A stretch of DNA of 64,000 nt from Aphrocallistes beatrix (taxonomy: Eukaryota; Porifera; Hexactinellida; Sceptrulophora; Aphrocallistidae): positions 620,001 to 684,000 of the forward strand of contig OY725497.1 in the NCBI GenBank assembly GCA_963281255.1. Direction: 5' to 3'. The notes under the pieces are model-generated. The model made no database searches and was not told the origin of the DNA. It worked only from the letters and a program-made list of their open reading frames with translations. Both the position numbers and the translations under genes were made by a program. Positions 20,371 through 30,489 of the stretch are shown here, piece after piece; positions within the stretch are counted from its first letter, which is position 1; each line of letters opens with the position of its first letter.

Positions 20371-23300
20371 CTAACTACTTTGGAAATGGTCTATAACTGC
20401 CTGGACTAAATCAGCTTTCTTGCCTGTCGTTTTCTTACCCACGCTGGCTAAGAATTGTTTCAGCTTAGGGATAGTCAACTTGTCCACCTGTCCCGACTTA
20501 GCCATCTCCTCAAAATCAATGTCTGAAGAATCGCGAGACTTCTTAGCAGAACTCTCATCCTTATCAGCGTCTGCTCTACCACGTTTCGTCCCCACTTGTG
20601 AAGGCTGTTGCCCACCTGGGTATAATAGCCGCGATAAATCTTCCAATTCCTGACGCGCTTTCTCCAGAATTAACTCATTATTCGGTTTCGTATGATCCGT
20701 AAATTCCTCTGGTTCCTCTTTGTCAAGAGCAAGAGCTTCTAACACGCGATACTCACGCTGAAGCGCTGGATTCTCAAACGATTCGCTCTTAAATCGGAAC
20801 ATGAGCTTTCTGATAACATTCTTGGTTGCATCCACTTGATCTTCTGTTGATTCCTCTGGCTTCTCGTATCTCAGCTTGCGAAAGTCGTCAGCAAATGGCA
20901 GATATATCAGATGGAATCCTGGAGGCGTGACCTACACACAGTTAGATCATGGAGATATTGTATAAACACCATCAAAGTGCTCACACTCATACCTGCACCC
21001 CTGAGTCGTCCTTTTCTTCAGCCTGTGGTAGCAAGGCGGCTAGTCGCGGAGCAGAGGAACCTCTGCCCTGATGCCAGCAGTAGCCTATGAGCTCGTTGGC
21101 TAGACATCTGGAGAGGAGGAGAGAGAACAGTTTCTTGCTTCCTTTCACTGAGGTCTCCTCGGGGTAGATGAAGTTAGACGGACGTAAGTGGTGCATTAGT
21201 TTGAGGCGAGAACGAGGTTTGAACCCAATCAACTTCAGACCTTTGAATTCATCGAGTTGTTTCATCTCATTGATCTATTAGAACGAGATTTGATGCTAAC
21301 ATCACTCTTATAAATACAGTGTTTAGCATATGAAGTTAATAATAAGAATTCACCTCTTCTTTCTCAAAGATTACTTTCTCACCACCAAATTGACGATATA
21401 ACTTTATATCTACGCTGGTCAGATCCTGGCCGGTGTCATTACAGAACATTTTAGTCTGTGTTCGGATATCTTGGTGGTTGGATTCGTCTAACCATTTGAA
21501 GGCAGGCTTACTTGCTGGGCGTACCAACGTGTACACACCAATACCGAGTTCTAAGCCTTCATGAAGCTTGAGCTTGGTCCTCTGTAATGGACGCTTCTTA
21601 TAATCTTTAGATCTCACTCTGGTTAGTAACTCGTCAAACTTGTCAACTGCCTCGGGCAGACTTCCAGTCTTCTCATCGTCATCAGCGTTCACTATTTCCT
21701 AATAAAATTATGTGAAAATCAATGGTAATTACACACTATAGATCTAAAATGAATTTTAAGGGCAATTACGGCGTATGGATCCAATTAAATTGCAAAATTG
21801 CAAGAGTCCCCTTTCGGAAGGGAATGAGGTTTAAATTTGTAGTTTACCACCAAGCACCCTCTGGAGGTTTTTTTTTACCTAAAATGCCTATTTAGCTCAA
21901 TACTTTAAATTCAATTTTTGACAAAATTCCCAACCTCGAATCCTCGGTGGTAGCATAGCTCAAAAGGGCGCAGGTCAAAACGGCTATATTGAGCTAAGGA
22001 AGGCACTTTAGGTAAAATATTTAGGTAAAAAAAGTGCTTGATGAGTGGGGTTTTTGGTGGAAAACTACAAATTTCAACCTCATTCCTATCCGAAAAAGTG
22101 GGCTTCTTTAACAATTTTTCAATTTTGACCTCTACACCGTGATTTAAAACCAATTCAACTAAAAATTTCAAGATTATTACTTAGTTAACACAAAAATTCA
22201 GATTTAAAATAAATCTTGATATTTATGATAAACTTAAAATTAACGATAAAATACTTATTCCATATTGATTCAGAAATTGCATGGCAAAATAATTCAATTA
22301 TTTTTTGAATGTTCAGGAATATTATAACAGCGATAACGTTAATAGATTACAACTAGAAGAGGAGAGAGCAGAAGAGATATTATAATTTTAAGTTTAATAT
22401 ATATTCCTTGATTTATTATCGGATTCGGAGTATACTGAATCTGCTCTTATAATTAAATATTAGAAGGTTAGAGGCAAACATGTCATTTGATCTTGTAGAG
22501 TGAGGGCAACCTGGTGGGAAGAGACTTCGTGTGGACGCGATAAGTACGCACCTCTTCCCCATACGAGAAAAGAGCACATCTTTTGGAGGCGAGTGAGTAG
22601 GTGATGCGCGGGAAGTGATCGCTTGACTCTGAGAGAATGCGCTGTGTAAACGATTTCTGTTTGCGATTCGATTTAGTAGGCTTTGAAACGGGAGCGGGAA
22701 TGGCTGGCTGTTCCGTGACTGAGGGCAAAGGTTTTTTATCCGGATTCTTACCTAGCGGTAGCTGCTGGGGATTAGTGGTAGTAGGAGGCGGCTGTTTGGG
22801 GAGAAGAGGAAGATGTGGTAACTTTTTCATGTCAAAGTCAATCCTCCATATTAGGTATCGCCTCCAGAATATCATGAGAGTGATAAAAACCGCGAGTTCT
22901 GCATCATGGAACAAACCACGGGTAGCACCATTCGTGTCTAAGTCTTGTAGGATCGAGTTAGCGAGGTCAGGAGTAATGTTGATCTGGACTCGGGGTGGAA
23001 CGGTCGACTCAAGAAAACAGCTGACAATGGTCAGCGCCTTTCTGTAGAGAGTGTCGGAGTGACATCCGTCGTCATACATGCTCTTGTATCGCTCCACTTC
23101 TGACCAAAACTCAATATCTTTAATCAACTTATTCGTATTCAAAACTTTATCACCAATCAGCCTCATTGGATTGTGAGAGCAGAGTTTAATCTCTTTCAGA
23201 AGAAATGTTTTGAAGCCAGAGTGGCTGCCTTGGTCGAGGAGACCCTTCCTGAAGTTCGTCACAGCCTTTATAAACTTATTCCAGAGGGAAAGCCGCCTAA

Positions 23301-26300
23301 CTCGTGTGTCTAGTTCCTTCCCGGCGGTGCACTCCGCCTTGTCGCCTTCCTTCTTGAATTTGCTCGCGTACGCTGGGAAATAGTCGTCGTGCAGCAGTTT
23401 AGCCAACATGCACTGGCCCTGCACCAGCATCGAGATGGATGGGTTGTGCATTCTTCGGAGACGGAACCAGAGTGGATGCTTTTGCTGTAAAAATATTTCT
23501 CCATTCGCTCCCAAGAGAAAAGACTTGATATACCGGAATATGTTCATGATTCTATCCGGCGTTAGTGTGTACTGCTTCAACTCATTCACTGCTAAGATGT
23601 AAAGGAGAAAATACTCCGATCCATCGCCTAGGGAAACCAAGAACTTCTTGAAAAAATCCAGTTGAGATGGATCACGAAAGACATCATGAAATTTCTTTGG
23701 ACATTGGTGTTCGTGCTGTGTATCACTGGGAGCTAATATTTTTCGCTGAAATTTGTCTGTGTGCAGTCGCTTCTTTCTCGGGCTGTTATCCTCGCGACTC
23801 AAAAATGTCCATACAAAAATAGATTTTTCTGTTCCGTGACTTGATTCACTGGTTTCTGTCTCGTCCATTCGATTCTTGGATGACTTCCTCAACAAAACAG
23901 AAGATCGCCGCTTTTCAACTTTAAGCATTGAATCAAATTTTAATAAAATGTTGAATTCGCATAATAACCCATTACGATTTACAGAAAACAAGATCGATTA
24001 GAAAAGGAACTCTTACACCTATTTATCTGCCTTGAATAGACTTTAAGAATTACGTTCGAAATAGATTAAATTTGCTATTATGAAAACTGTTGTTCTCAAA
24101 CACAATTAAAATTAGTGAGGAACCGAAAACAAAAGCGACATATATCATTATCTCTTTATTATGTAAGTACCTAAATACTGGAAATAGATCGATTGTTCGA
24201 TTTTTAACTCTAGACACACTACTATTTTAATGAATTCCTTAAGTTCATTTAATAATGTAATTTTTTGGATTACTTAAAATAGAACAAAATTATATTCGCA
24301 AATCTGATTCGATGGAAATATTTAAATTATCTTATATATTAAAAATCAATGTTGTTTTTTTAGTAGGGAGCTAGAAGAAAACAATCAACCGTCTCTTTGA
24401 CACCCCAGGCGCCCGCAGTGTGTCCCCAAGCCGCGCAGCGCAAGCAAGCGAAGCGCGCTTGTAGTAATGATATTGTGTTGTATGAAATTCACAGCAGTCT
24501 TATAATATGAACTAGAGCAGAAAATACAAAGAAATACAGATTTAAAAAATCAATAATAGAGTAAAAAATCAGAGAGCAACAGCAGGGAAATATCTACAAG
24601 CTGGTTATCTTAGTCAATCAATGACCGGGTCCCAGTGTAACGCATGGAAAGAGAGTTAAATCGCATCACTTCTACACAGAAGGATACTGCGCATTTCAGT
24701 GAGTAAATGAAGTATGGAAGGAACAATACGCTGACTACGAACATATCGACGGCCATTTCAGAGATGGAGATCACTCGTTGTGCAGAGATGAAATGAGTGA
24801 GCTGAGTGCTATTGAGCAGAGGAAGTGGAGGAACATACTCGAATCCGTAAACGATGGGAAAAATACATTTTCCGTAGAAGAGAAATTGTTCAAGAGTGCT
24901 CTCTAGCAAAAATGCCAGTTCGAGGCTGAAAAGTCCAAATAGTGCCAATATTAAAATATAGCCAAAAAGTCTGAAAGTTCTCTTCTTACCAGAATACGCT
25001 CTTAATGTATCCACACTTACATTAAACGACATATCCTGTTCTCTCCATTCCAAGGCTTTGTTTGATATAAACGAGAGTCGTTTTGAAATGAGTGCGATGT
25101 ATACAAATAATGCAATCACACAAATAATTTGACTCAACACAATCGTCTCAAGTCTGTTTCCAGCAATTAAAATAAAGAAAGAGAGAAAAATCGCACTAAT
25201 ACATGAAGCATTAATGTGTTTATATTTCCATTCATCTACAACATAAGTATTGGCAACAAACTGTAGGTAATGATCACCAATACCCATCCCTAATAAGGCA
25301 GCGGCCCGTCCCATACTAAGCAGCAGGGACACCAGGGGATATTGAATGCCATCGATCCAAAGCCTATTCTGCAATCCATGGTTGAGACAACTAGCATTAA
25401 TTGGCTTCGCAGTTGCTGAAAGGTTGGGTGTTAGTTTCCCGATGAGGTGGTAACAGGAACTTAGCAAGTAGGAAAGTACTGATATAAATTCAAAGAGGAA
25501 GATGAATAGCATTAATTTGCCTTTTCTAGCGTTAATTCGATGGTTTGTTACAATCATCTCGTCATTGCTATCGCCAATCTCACGATTTGCTAAACGAATC
25601 GACTTTCTAACATATCGAATCAAGTACACGCTCCAGGCAATATGAAGAATAAAGCTAATGAGAATTATAGGTACGAAAAATGTAAACTGAGCATACGCAA
25701 CTACAAAATCTATCCGTTCCAAAGTTTCTCTAAAATTCATTCTTGGATTTGAACTTATTCATTGCATTTATTGTCCTATTTATTCGATAAAAGTGTGAGG
25801 CAACATGACACAAAGTTTTAAATCATTCACTTGGATAACTGTTTACATATCCTCTAATTCTAATTAATAATACCACGTAATTAAGGTCAGTTCTGTAGCA
25901 TTACTTCCTATTTAATTAGCTAATATTAATAGTAAACTGTTAAACCTGAGTTGAACAGGAAAATTTGTCCCTCATATACAGCATAGTAAATTAAAACTAA
26001 AATAATTGAGTTCAGAACTTACTTGGTAGAAAGTAGGGTCAAACTTCCCGCCTTGCTGTGGAGTCATATGCATCAAGTCGATAGAAATGCCATTGTCAGC
26101 AAGGTCCCTGGCCTTCGTTTTAGCTTGCAGTATCATGCTAGGTTCATCGGCATGTGGGTTGTCCTCTCTCGTGAACAGGAGGATACGCCTGTGGCTAAAC
26201 TTCTGTGCGGCTCTACCAAACATGTCAGAACAGGTCCATAGCGCATCGCTCAGAGAAAATTTAGCCTGTTTGACTTCTCCAAATTTCTTCTGAAATTCAG

Positions 26301-26753
26301 AATTATCTTCGTCCTCAATAAGAGCCTCGAGTTCCCGTATACGGTCCGAATCAGGACTGTCTAATTCCTACATAGCAATGGACTGATCAAACATCAAACT
26401 CGATTGCGTACATTATTCTCACAGTTAAGTACCTGCATGATATAAATGTGTTTGAAGTCTGCAGGGTTACTGGTAGTCTGTGTGCCAAAGAGAACTACCC
26501 CCACCAGATCCTTGTCAGACGAGAAGACCTTGTTAAGCAAGACAGAGCGACAACACTTCATACACATCTGTAGACCCGTGTCCTCTTCCTCTTCCGACAT
26601 GGAGTCGGGGTCGGTTTGGTAGGGGGAGAGCATTGGAGGGGAACAGTCGATTAAGAGGATCAGACAGTCCCTACTCGGGAGGTAGTCCTGTGCTGCTTCG
26701 TTCTCATCTTCATCGAACTCACCCAAAGCCTCTCCAAAGTTCCAATCAGACAT
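20371..26753 (-). CDS. XRCC6: Ku70, DNA double-strand-break end-binding subunit (complete, five exons)
   Basis: Ku70 pairs with Ku80 to load onto broken DNA ends in non-homologous end joining. Exons: 26433-26753, 26023-26367, 21354-21698, 20993-21274 and 20371-20931. All junctions are phase 0 and total 617 aa (human 609). In order: acidic N-terminus (MSDWNFGEALGEFDEDE); von Willebrand A-like domain (DCLILLIDCSPPML, DLVGVVLFGTQ, RILLFTREDNPHA, IDLMHM); Ku core ring (GIGVYTLVRPASKPAFKWLD, LIGFKPRSRLKLMHHLRPS, YPEE, TPPGFHLIYLPFADD, FENPALQREYRVLEALAL); a nuclear-signal-like KRGRADADKDE; and a C-terminal SAP DNA-binding domain (LTIPKLKQFLASVG, KKADLVQAVIDHF). Intron 2 is 4.3 kb and contains two other genes on the same strand. 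Part of exon 3 is copied into the mosaic at 17.8 kb. Confidence 0.95.
21786..22132. mobile_element. Foldback (long inverted repeat) element in Ku70 intron 2
   Basis: The left arm (about 21786-21905) and right arm (about 22000-22132) are imperfect complements over roughly 115 bp. Shared blocks are GGAATGAGGTT, AAATTTGTAGTTT, CCACCAA, TTTTTTTACCTAAA and TTAGCTCAATA. A short spacer separates them. Non-coding; the structure is that of a foldback MITE. Confidence 0.65.
22483..23928 (-). CDS. RGS-domain protein (RGS22/RGSL-like), nested in Ku70 intron 2
   Basis: A 481-aa protein counted from the first ATG (MLKVEKRRSSV). A basic N-terminus is followed by a first RGS-like domain (about residues 84-195: FRDPSQLDFFKKFLVSLG, IFRYIKSFLLGANGEIFL, MLAKLLHDDYFPAY). 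A second RGS-like region (about 230-380) has DIEFWSEVERYK, ALTIVSCFLESTVPP, RGLFHDAELAVFITLMIFW. A proline-rich basic tail closes the protein. The second region resembles the late RGS modules of RGS22, which is longer. RGS domains bind G-alpha and speed GTP hydrolysis; whether these do is not known. It is a single exon on the strand of the host gene Ku70. Confidence 0.7.
   Translation of the reverse strand: MLKVEKRRSSVLLRKSSKNRMDETETSESSHGTEKSIFVWTFLSREDNSPRKKRLHTDKFQRKILAPSDTQHEHQCPKKFHDVFRDPSQLDFFKKFLVSLGDGSEYFLLYILAVNELKQYTLTPDRIMNIFRYIKSFLLGANGEIFLQQKHPLWFRLRRMHNPSISMLVQGQCMLAKLLHDDYFPAYASKFKKEGDKAECTAGKELDTRVRRLSLWNKFIKAVTNFRKGLLDQGSHSGFKTFLLKEIKLCSHNPMRLIGDKVLNTNKLIKDIEFWSEVERYKSMYDDGCHSDTLYRKALTIVSCFLESTVPPRVQINITPDLANSILQDLDTNGATRGLFHDAELAVFITLMIFWRRYLIWRIDFDMKKLPHLPLLPKQPPPTTTNPQQLPLGKNPDKKPLPSVTEQPAIPAPVSKPTKSNRKQKSFTQRILSESSDHFPRITYSLASKRCALFSYGEEVRTYRVHTKSLPTRLPSLYKIK
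24424..24462. repeat. GC-rich dispersed repeat, copy 2
   Basis: The inverse of the 19934-19970 repeat, containing CAGCGCAAGCAAGCGAAGC in AT-rich intron DNA between the two nested genes. Confidence 0.6.
24610..25740 (-). CDS. Multi-pass membrane protein of unknown family, nested in Ku70 intron 2
   Basis: A 376-aa single-exon protein with about seven hydrophobic segments: FVPIILISFILHIAWSVYLI, LMLFIFLFEFISVLSYLL, a central pair around residues 170-220, LFGYILILALFGLFSLELAF, FFYG-like loops, and FVVSVLFLPYFIYSL near the end. Three N-x-S/T sequons (NLSAT, NASCLN and NSTQL) lie in likely loops. The topology resembles a seven-helix receptor, but I see no DRY, NPxxY or other family motif. I do not recognise it. 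It ends in a short Arg/Ser tail (MRYTGTRSLID). It has its own ATG (25738-25740) and is on the same strand as Ku70. Confidence 0.6.
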   Translation of the reverse strand: MNFRETLERIDFVVAYAQFTFFVPIILISFILHIAWSVYLIRYVRKSIRLANREIGDSNDEMIVTNHRINARKGKLMLFIFLFEFISVLSYLLSSCYHLIGKLTPNLSATAKPINASCLNHGLQNRLWIDGIQYPLVSLLLSMGRAAALLGMGIGDHYLQFVANTYVVDEWKYKHINASCISAIFLSFFILIAGNRLETIVLSQIICVIALFVYIALISKRLSFISNKALEWREQDMSFNVSVDTLRAYSGKKRTFRLFGYILILALFGLFSLELAFLLESTLEQFLFYGKCIFPIVYGFEYVPPLPLLNSTQLTHFISAQRVISISEMAVDMFVVSVLFLPYFIYSLKCAVSFCVEVMRFNSLSMRYTGTRSLID

Positions 26754-27025
26754 TTACCTGATTGGTTCCTAGTTATCTGGACATACTCATATAATATCAC
26801 ACAATCACAGTTGATTATAAGTGCAATGAAGAGTGGGGTTTTAGAAAATCATTTACACTGCACAGAACTTGTAAACCGTTGCTCAAATTCGTTTCCAATA
26901 GGTGAACCTCAGAAAAATGAAATAATTTTATAATTTAGTTACTAATAACCGAATGAAAAAAATTTCGATCGCACTCTTGCACAGTCAGGTCACAGAACGA
27001 TTGGTCTAGTAATTAATATCAATAA

Positions 27026-27622
27026 CTAAGAACTGATATCCATGCTGCTAGACTCTATCACATCCAACTCATCGTCCTGTAACAACGTCTGGAGTTCATT
27101 TACAGAATGGACTAACAACGAGAACTCTTTCTTTCTCTCCTCCACTTTTTGAGACAACCTTTCTTTATTCTGACTGAGGTCCAAGAGACTATGCTCCAAT
27201 GCTTCAATCTCTTTTGTCGTCTCTTTGCGGTTTGGATACCTATTGATAATCTTGGCCAGAGCATCATACTCTTGCCTATTCCTCCTCACTTGCCTCGCAT
27301 CCACCAACTGATCCTTGTACGTTTCAATCTCACCCTCTGCCACCTCTCGCCTATGCTCTATTTCAGAGCTCATTTGCTTATAATTGTCTTTCTCACGTTC
27401 ATACATGTCTACCGTCAATTTTATCTTCTCCATAGCAAACTCGCACTGACTTAACGTGAAGAGAATCTGGTTATAAGCAGACTCAGAATCTTCAGCAGTT
27501 TGATCCTCGTTCAGACACCATTTCATGAAGAGGCGCATCAACTGGTTGAGGCGTCTGTAGTCACTACCTTCTCCCTCCATCATCAGACGAGTTCGCATTG
27601 CTTCATCATCACCAGCAGCCAT
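27026..27622 (-). CDS. THOC7: THOC7, THO/TREX mRNA export complex subunit
   Basis: A 198-aa coiled-coil protein in one exon. THOC7 is a small subunit of THO, which couples transcription to mRNA export. Landmarks in order: MAAGDDEAMRTRLMMEGEG, RLFMKWCLN, TLSQCEFAMEKIKL, VRRNRQEYDALAKIINRYPN, ETTKEIEALEHSL, and a heptad-rich C-terminal half. It matches human THOC7 (204 aa) in length and order. The ATG is preceded by the acceptor-like CTCATTAG. It sits 272 bp upstream of the Ku70 start, on the same strand. Confidence 0.95.
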   Translation of the reverse strand: MAAGDDEAMRTRLMMEGEGSDYRRLNQLMRLFMKWCLNEDQTAEDSESAYNQILFTLSQCEFAMEKIKLTVDMYEREKDNYKQMSSEIEHRREVAEGEIETYKDQLVDARQVRRNRQEYDALAKIINRYPNRKETTKEIEALEHSLLDLSQNKERLSQKVEERKKEFSLLVHSVNELQTLLQDDELDVIESSSMDISS

Positions 27623-27805
27623 TATACTAATGAGAAATTGCTATGTAGGATTATAGGAAGCAAGACACTAACTGTAGGAAATGTTAAATATACGTAGTAC
27701 ACTTAAAACGGATTATAATTTAATAAAATAAGTACTGTGATATGAAAAGAAAACTGTACAGTAATAGGGTTATAGTATCCAAATGTCCATTCAATGCCTT
27801 GTTCA

Positions 27806-28408
27806 CTAATTTTTAAGTTGACAGCCATTTGCATCGAAGTGCTCATTAAAAGCTATTGCAAAAATATCAGCTATATTCCAAGCTGTGGTGGTGAGTGGGA
27901 ATACGATAGCTGCCAAAGTTGCGATAATGAGAGCTGAGCAGTGCATGCAGTGAGCTAGAGGACGCCAATTCCTCTTGCTAGAAAGAAACACTGCACAGCC
28001 AGAGTAGAAGCAGAGAGTGAAGCAGCCGCAGAGAGGAGAGAGGAAGAGGATCAGTTGAGGAATGGCAAAGTCGAACCGGTTGATGTAGAAGTTGTCAGCT
28101 CCGGTCGTACCCACGAACAGACTGAGGAGGAGGGCGGTGATCTTACGAGGTGCTGATGACTGGCATTCTCCTAGGGCGGAGGAGTAGGAGTAGCAGGGGC
28201 TTGACACGAGGGTACAGGTGTTACTCGATGTGTTCAACTCGAAACATTCACTTTTGCACTCACACTGTGAACTAGTACAATTGACCAGGGATGTAGAAGT
28301 TCCATTCAAACTGAGGGGCAAGCAAACGGTGTCATTGGTACATTGAGCAGATGTTGATCGAAATATAAACAAAGTTAATGCCAGAGAGTAGATTTGAACT
28401 AATTTCAT
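27806..28408 (-). CDS. TM2-domain membrane protein
   Basis: A 200-aa protein from the first ATG (MKLVQIYSLALTLFIF), which begins a signal peptide ending near SAQ. The mature N-terminal half is cysteine-rich with several N-glycosylation sequons (NGTS, NCTS, NTSS). A TM2 domain follows: RKITALLLSLFVGTTGADNF, YINRF, then a second hydrophobic segment, and a further hydrophobic stretch (LIIATLAAIVFPLT). The TM2 signature G-x-x-G-x-(D)-x-FY is recognisable. TM2D proteins are linked to presenilin/Notch pathways in animals; no function is assigned here. The gene is single-exon, 183 bp from THOC7. Confidence 0.7.
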   Translation of the reverse strand: MKLVQIYSLALTLFIFRSTSAQCTNDTVCLPLSLNGTSTSLVNCTSSQCECKSECFELNTSSNTCTLVSSPCYSYSSALGECQSSAPRKITALLLSLFVGTTGADNFYINRFDFAIPQLILFLSPLCGCFTLCFYSGCAVFLSSKRNWRPLAHCMHCSALIIATLAAIVFPLTTTAWNIADIFAIAFNEHFDANGCQLKN

Positions 28409-28596
28409 GATTATTTCTATTATAACTTGTAATGGCAAATGACAGTAAAAGACTCTTAAAAACGTATTTAGAACGTCTAAATAGAATGGATAGACAGAGA
28501 CAGAGATAATGTGCTCTATGTCTGAATTAATCTAATAAGTTATGAACCAACGCTACTTTACAATTTAAAAAGTGAACAACCAACCAGACCATATTA

Positions 28597-29983
28597 CTAT
28601 AAAATATTTGAAAAATCGTTCACACATCCAATACTGCAAAAAGCTGAAGTTAATCTGATCGGTTGCATATATCCTGGAAATCTGAAGGTAGGAATCCTCA
28701 GAAGTTTGAATTGGTGTGTGAATAGAACAGCTCTAGGCATGTAGAACGGCTTGTGACATGAAAAGCAATGTCCTTGTATGGTCAGAGAACTGGATATCAA
28801 ACTGGGGAGTTTGAATAGCTCAGAGAGGTGAGAATTATCGGTAGAGGTCGGATCTAGCCATTGACACAAACTACAGATAGAATTATATTTAAGTAAATAT
28901 ATAAATTTCGCGAGGAGGCTGTTTTTACGATTTTTTACAAAGTGGAATGGTACCATATTATTCTGTGAATGCATACCGATACAAGACTCACCGGTTTAAA
29001 CATAGCACTTTGAGACTGAGGTTGTATTGTGCTATCTCTGTATGACCTTGGTCTTTATCATAAACACAATTACAGCCACTTAATCCCAAAATATCCAACC
29101 GCAATAAGCAGATAGAGCCTGGCAGCGACACGAGACCAGGATTATTATCCAGCATGAGCTGGGATAGCTTGGAAAGCTTGGAGATATCGTGAGGGAGGGT
29201 TTGAAGCAAGTTAGAGCAGAGAGAGAGCACCTTAAGGCTGGGAAGCAGACACAACTGTGGCGGTAGCAGTGCTATCGAGTTGGAATCTAACAGAGGTCAA
29301 AATGCTAACGTTAGAGTTCATTATTTTAATGCTATATTATCTAACTAAGTTCCTATAGAAGATTACCTAATAAGAGCGTTTCAAGAGAAGAACTGTTCAG
29401 AATGGTGGGAGGCATGTAACGAATTCTGTTGTGGGAGAGATTCAGAATACGGAGTCGAGGTAGTTTAAAAATGGAATGAGGAATTTTCTTGATGAAATTT
29501 CTATTTGCATCAAATACCTACAAAAGCATACCATTTATAAAGTAAAAATTGTAAATATAAATGTACATAGCATCCAACTAACTTCCAGATTAATCAGTTT
29601 GTGCATTGAGTCAGGAAGAGAGGTAACTCTGTTTTGACTGATACAAATTTTGTTCAGAGATGTTATCTGAGATAAGTTGTCTGATAAAGACTGTATTCTG
29701 TTGTTAGGAACGTGAAGAACCAATAGATTCTTCAATAGCTTGAGTTTCTCCGACAACTCTTCAAGTTTGTTTCCCTGAAGAGGAAAATGCGTAAATTTAA
29801 ATAGAATTTGTGTCTATCTTCAGAGCCAACCTTAGCGTAGAGCTCGGTGAGTTTCTTTTGGAAATAATACTGGAATAACTCGTCGGGGAGAGTGGAGAGA
29901 TTACAAGAATTGAGATTCAAGATGTAAATATCGCCAGCAATCGCCAACTCCAATAGGCTTTCTACTCTCATTTGAGATGACAT
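28597..29983 (-). CDS. LRRC58: LRRC58-like leucine-rich repeat protein (five exons)
   Basis: Exons 29831-29983, 29583-29774, 29367-29517, 28992-29286 and 28597-28870 join in frame to 354 aa (human LRRC58 about 371). After MSSQMRVESLLELAIAGD come about nine leucine-rich repeats (LNLNSCNLSTLPDELF, LLVLHVPNNRIQSLSDNL, KICISQNRVTSLPDSM, ILNLSHNRIRYMPPTI, VLSLCSNLLQTLPHDI, MLDNNPGLVSLPGSI). The C-terminal non-LRR domain has the family cysteine pairs (CFSCHKPF...CSIGC). In vertebrates LRRC58 has been reported as a cullin-RING substrate receptor; that role here is inference. All splice sites are GT-AG. Confidence 0.85.
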
Positions 29984-30489
29984 GGGAGAACCAGGATGTG
30001 AAATGGTGTTTTAGCGCTCTAAACACTAGCAAGCCCAAAAAGATAATATTCAGTCAAATTCCTAAATATTTAGAAATTATTTTTGCTTCCCAAACCATTG
30101 CTTTAGAAAGTTTCAGTATTAGTTTCTGGTATTGAGGGCCTTTCATATCATTAGGTCGATCTTAGATGGACCACAAATTTAACTAATTCAATATTTGATA
30201 TGGTTGCCCTGATATACAATACACATTATACAACGCACATATTAATCAAGAATTAATTAATAATCCGAATTAAATTGTACATTATCAAAAATATACAAAC
30301 ACACATACATGTATTGACAACATATCGTAGGACAGCATGCAAGTAAATCACTCATATTGAAATTTTCCTCGAAATTATCGTACAAATAAATTGGTATTCT
30401 AGTGTCACTTCGAGACAAAGACAGGAAAGACGCATGAAGAACCAAATGATACAAATTTATTCTTAAGTATTGCTACACATAATTAACTT
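29984..30489. other. Spacer between ORAI 3' end and LRRC58 5' end
   Basis: About 500 bp of AT-rich DNA. No gene seen; a 65-codon open frame at 30257-30454 lacks any recognisable feature. Confidence 0.5.

Noticed and set aside
21911..22171. An 86-codon minus-strand frame in Ku70 intron 2.
   Set aside because: It lies on the foldback element and is explained by its arms.
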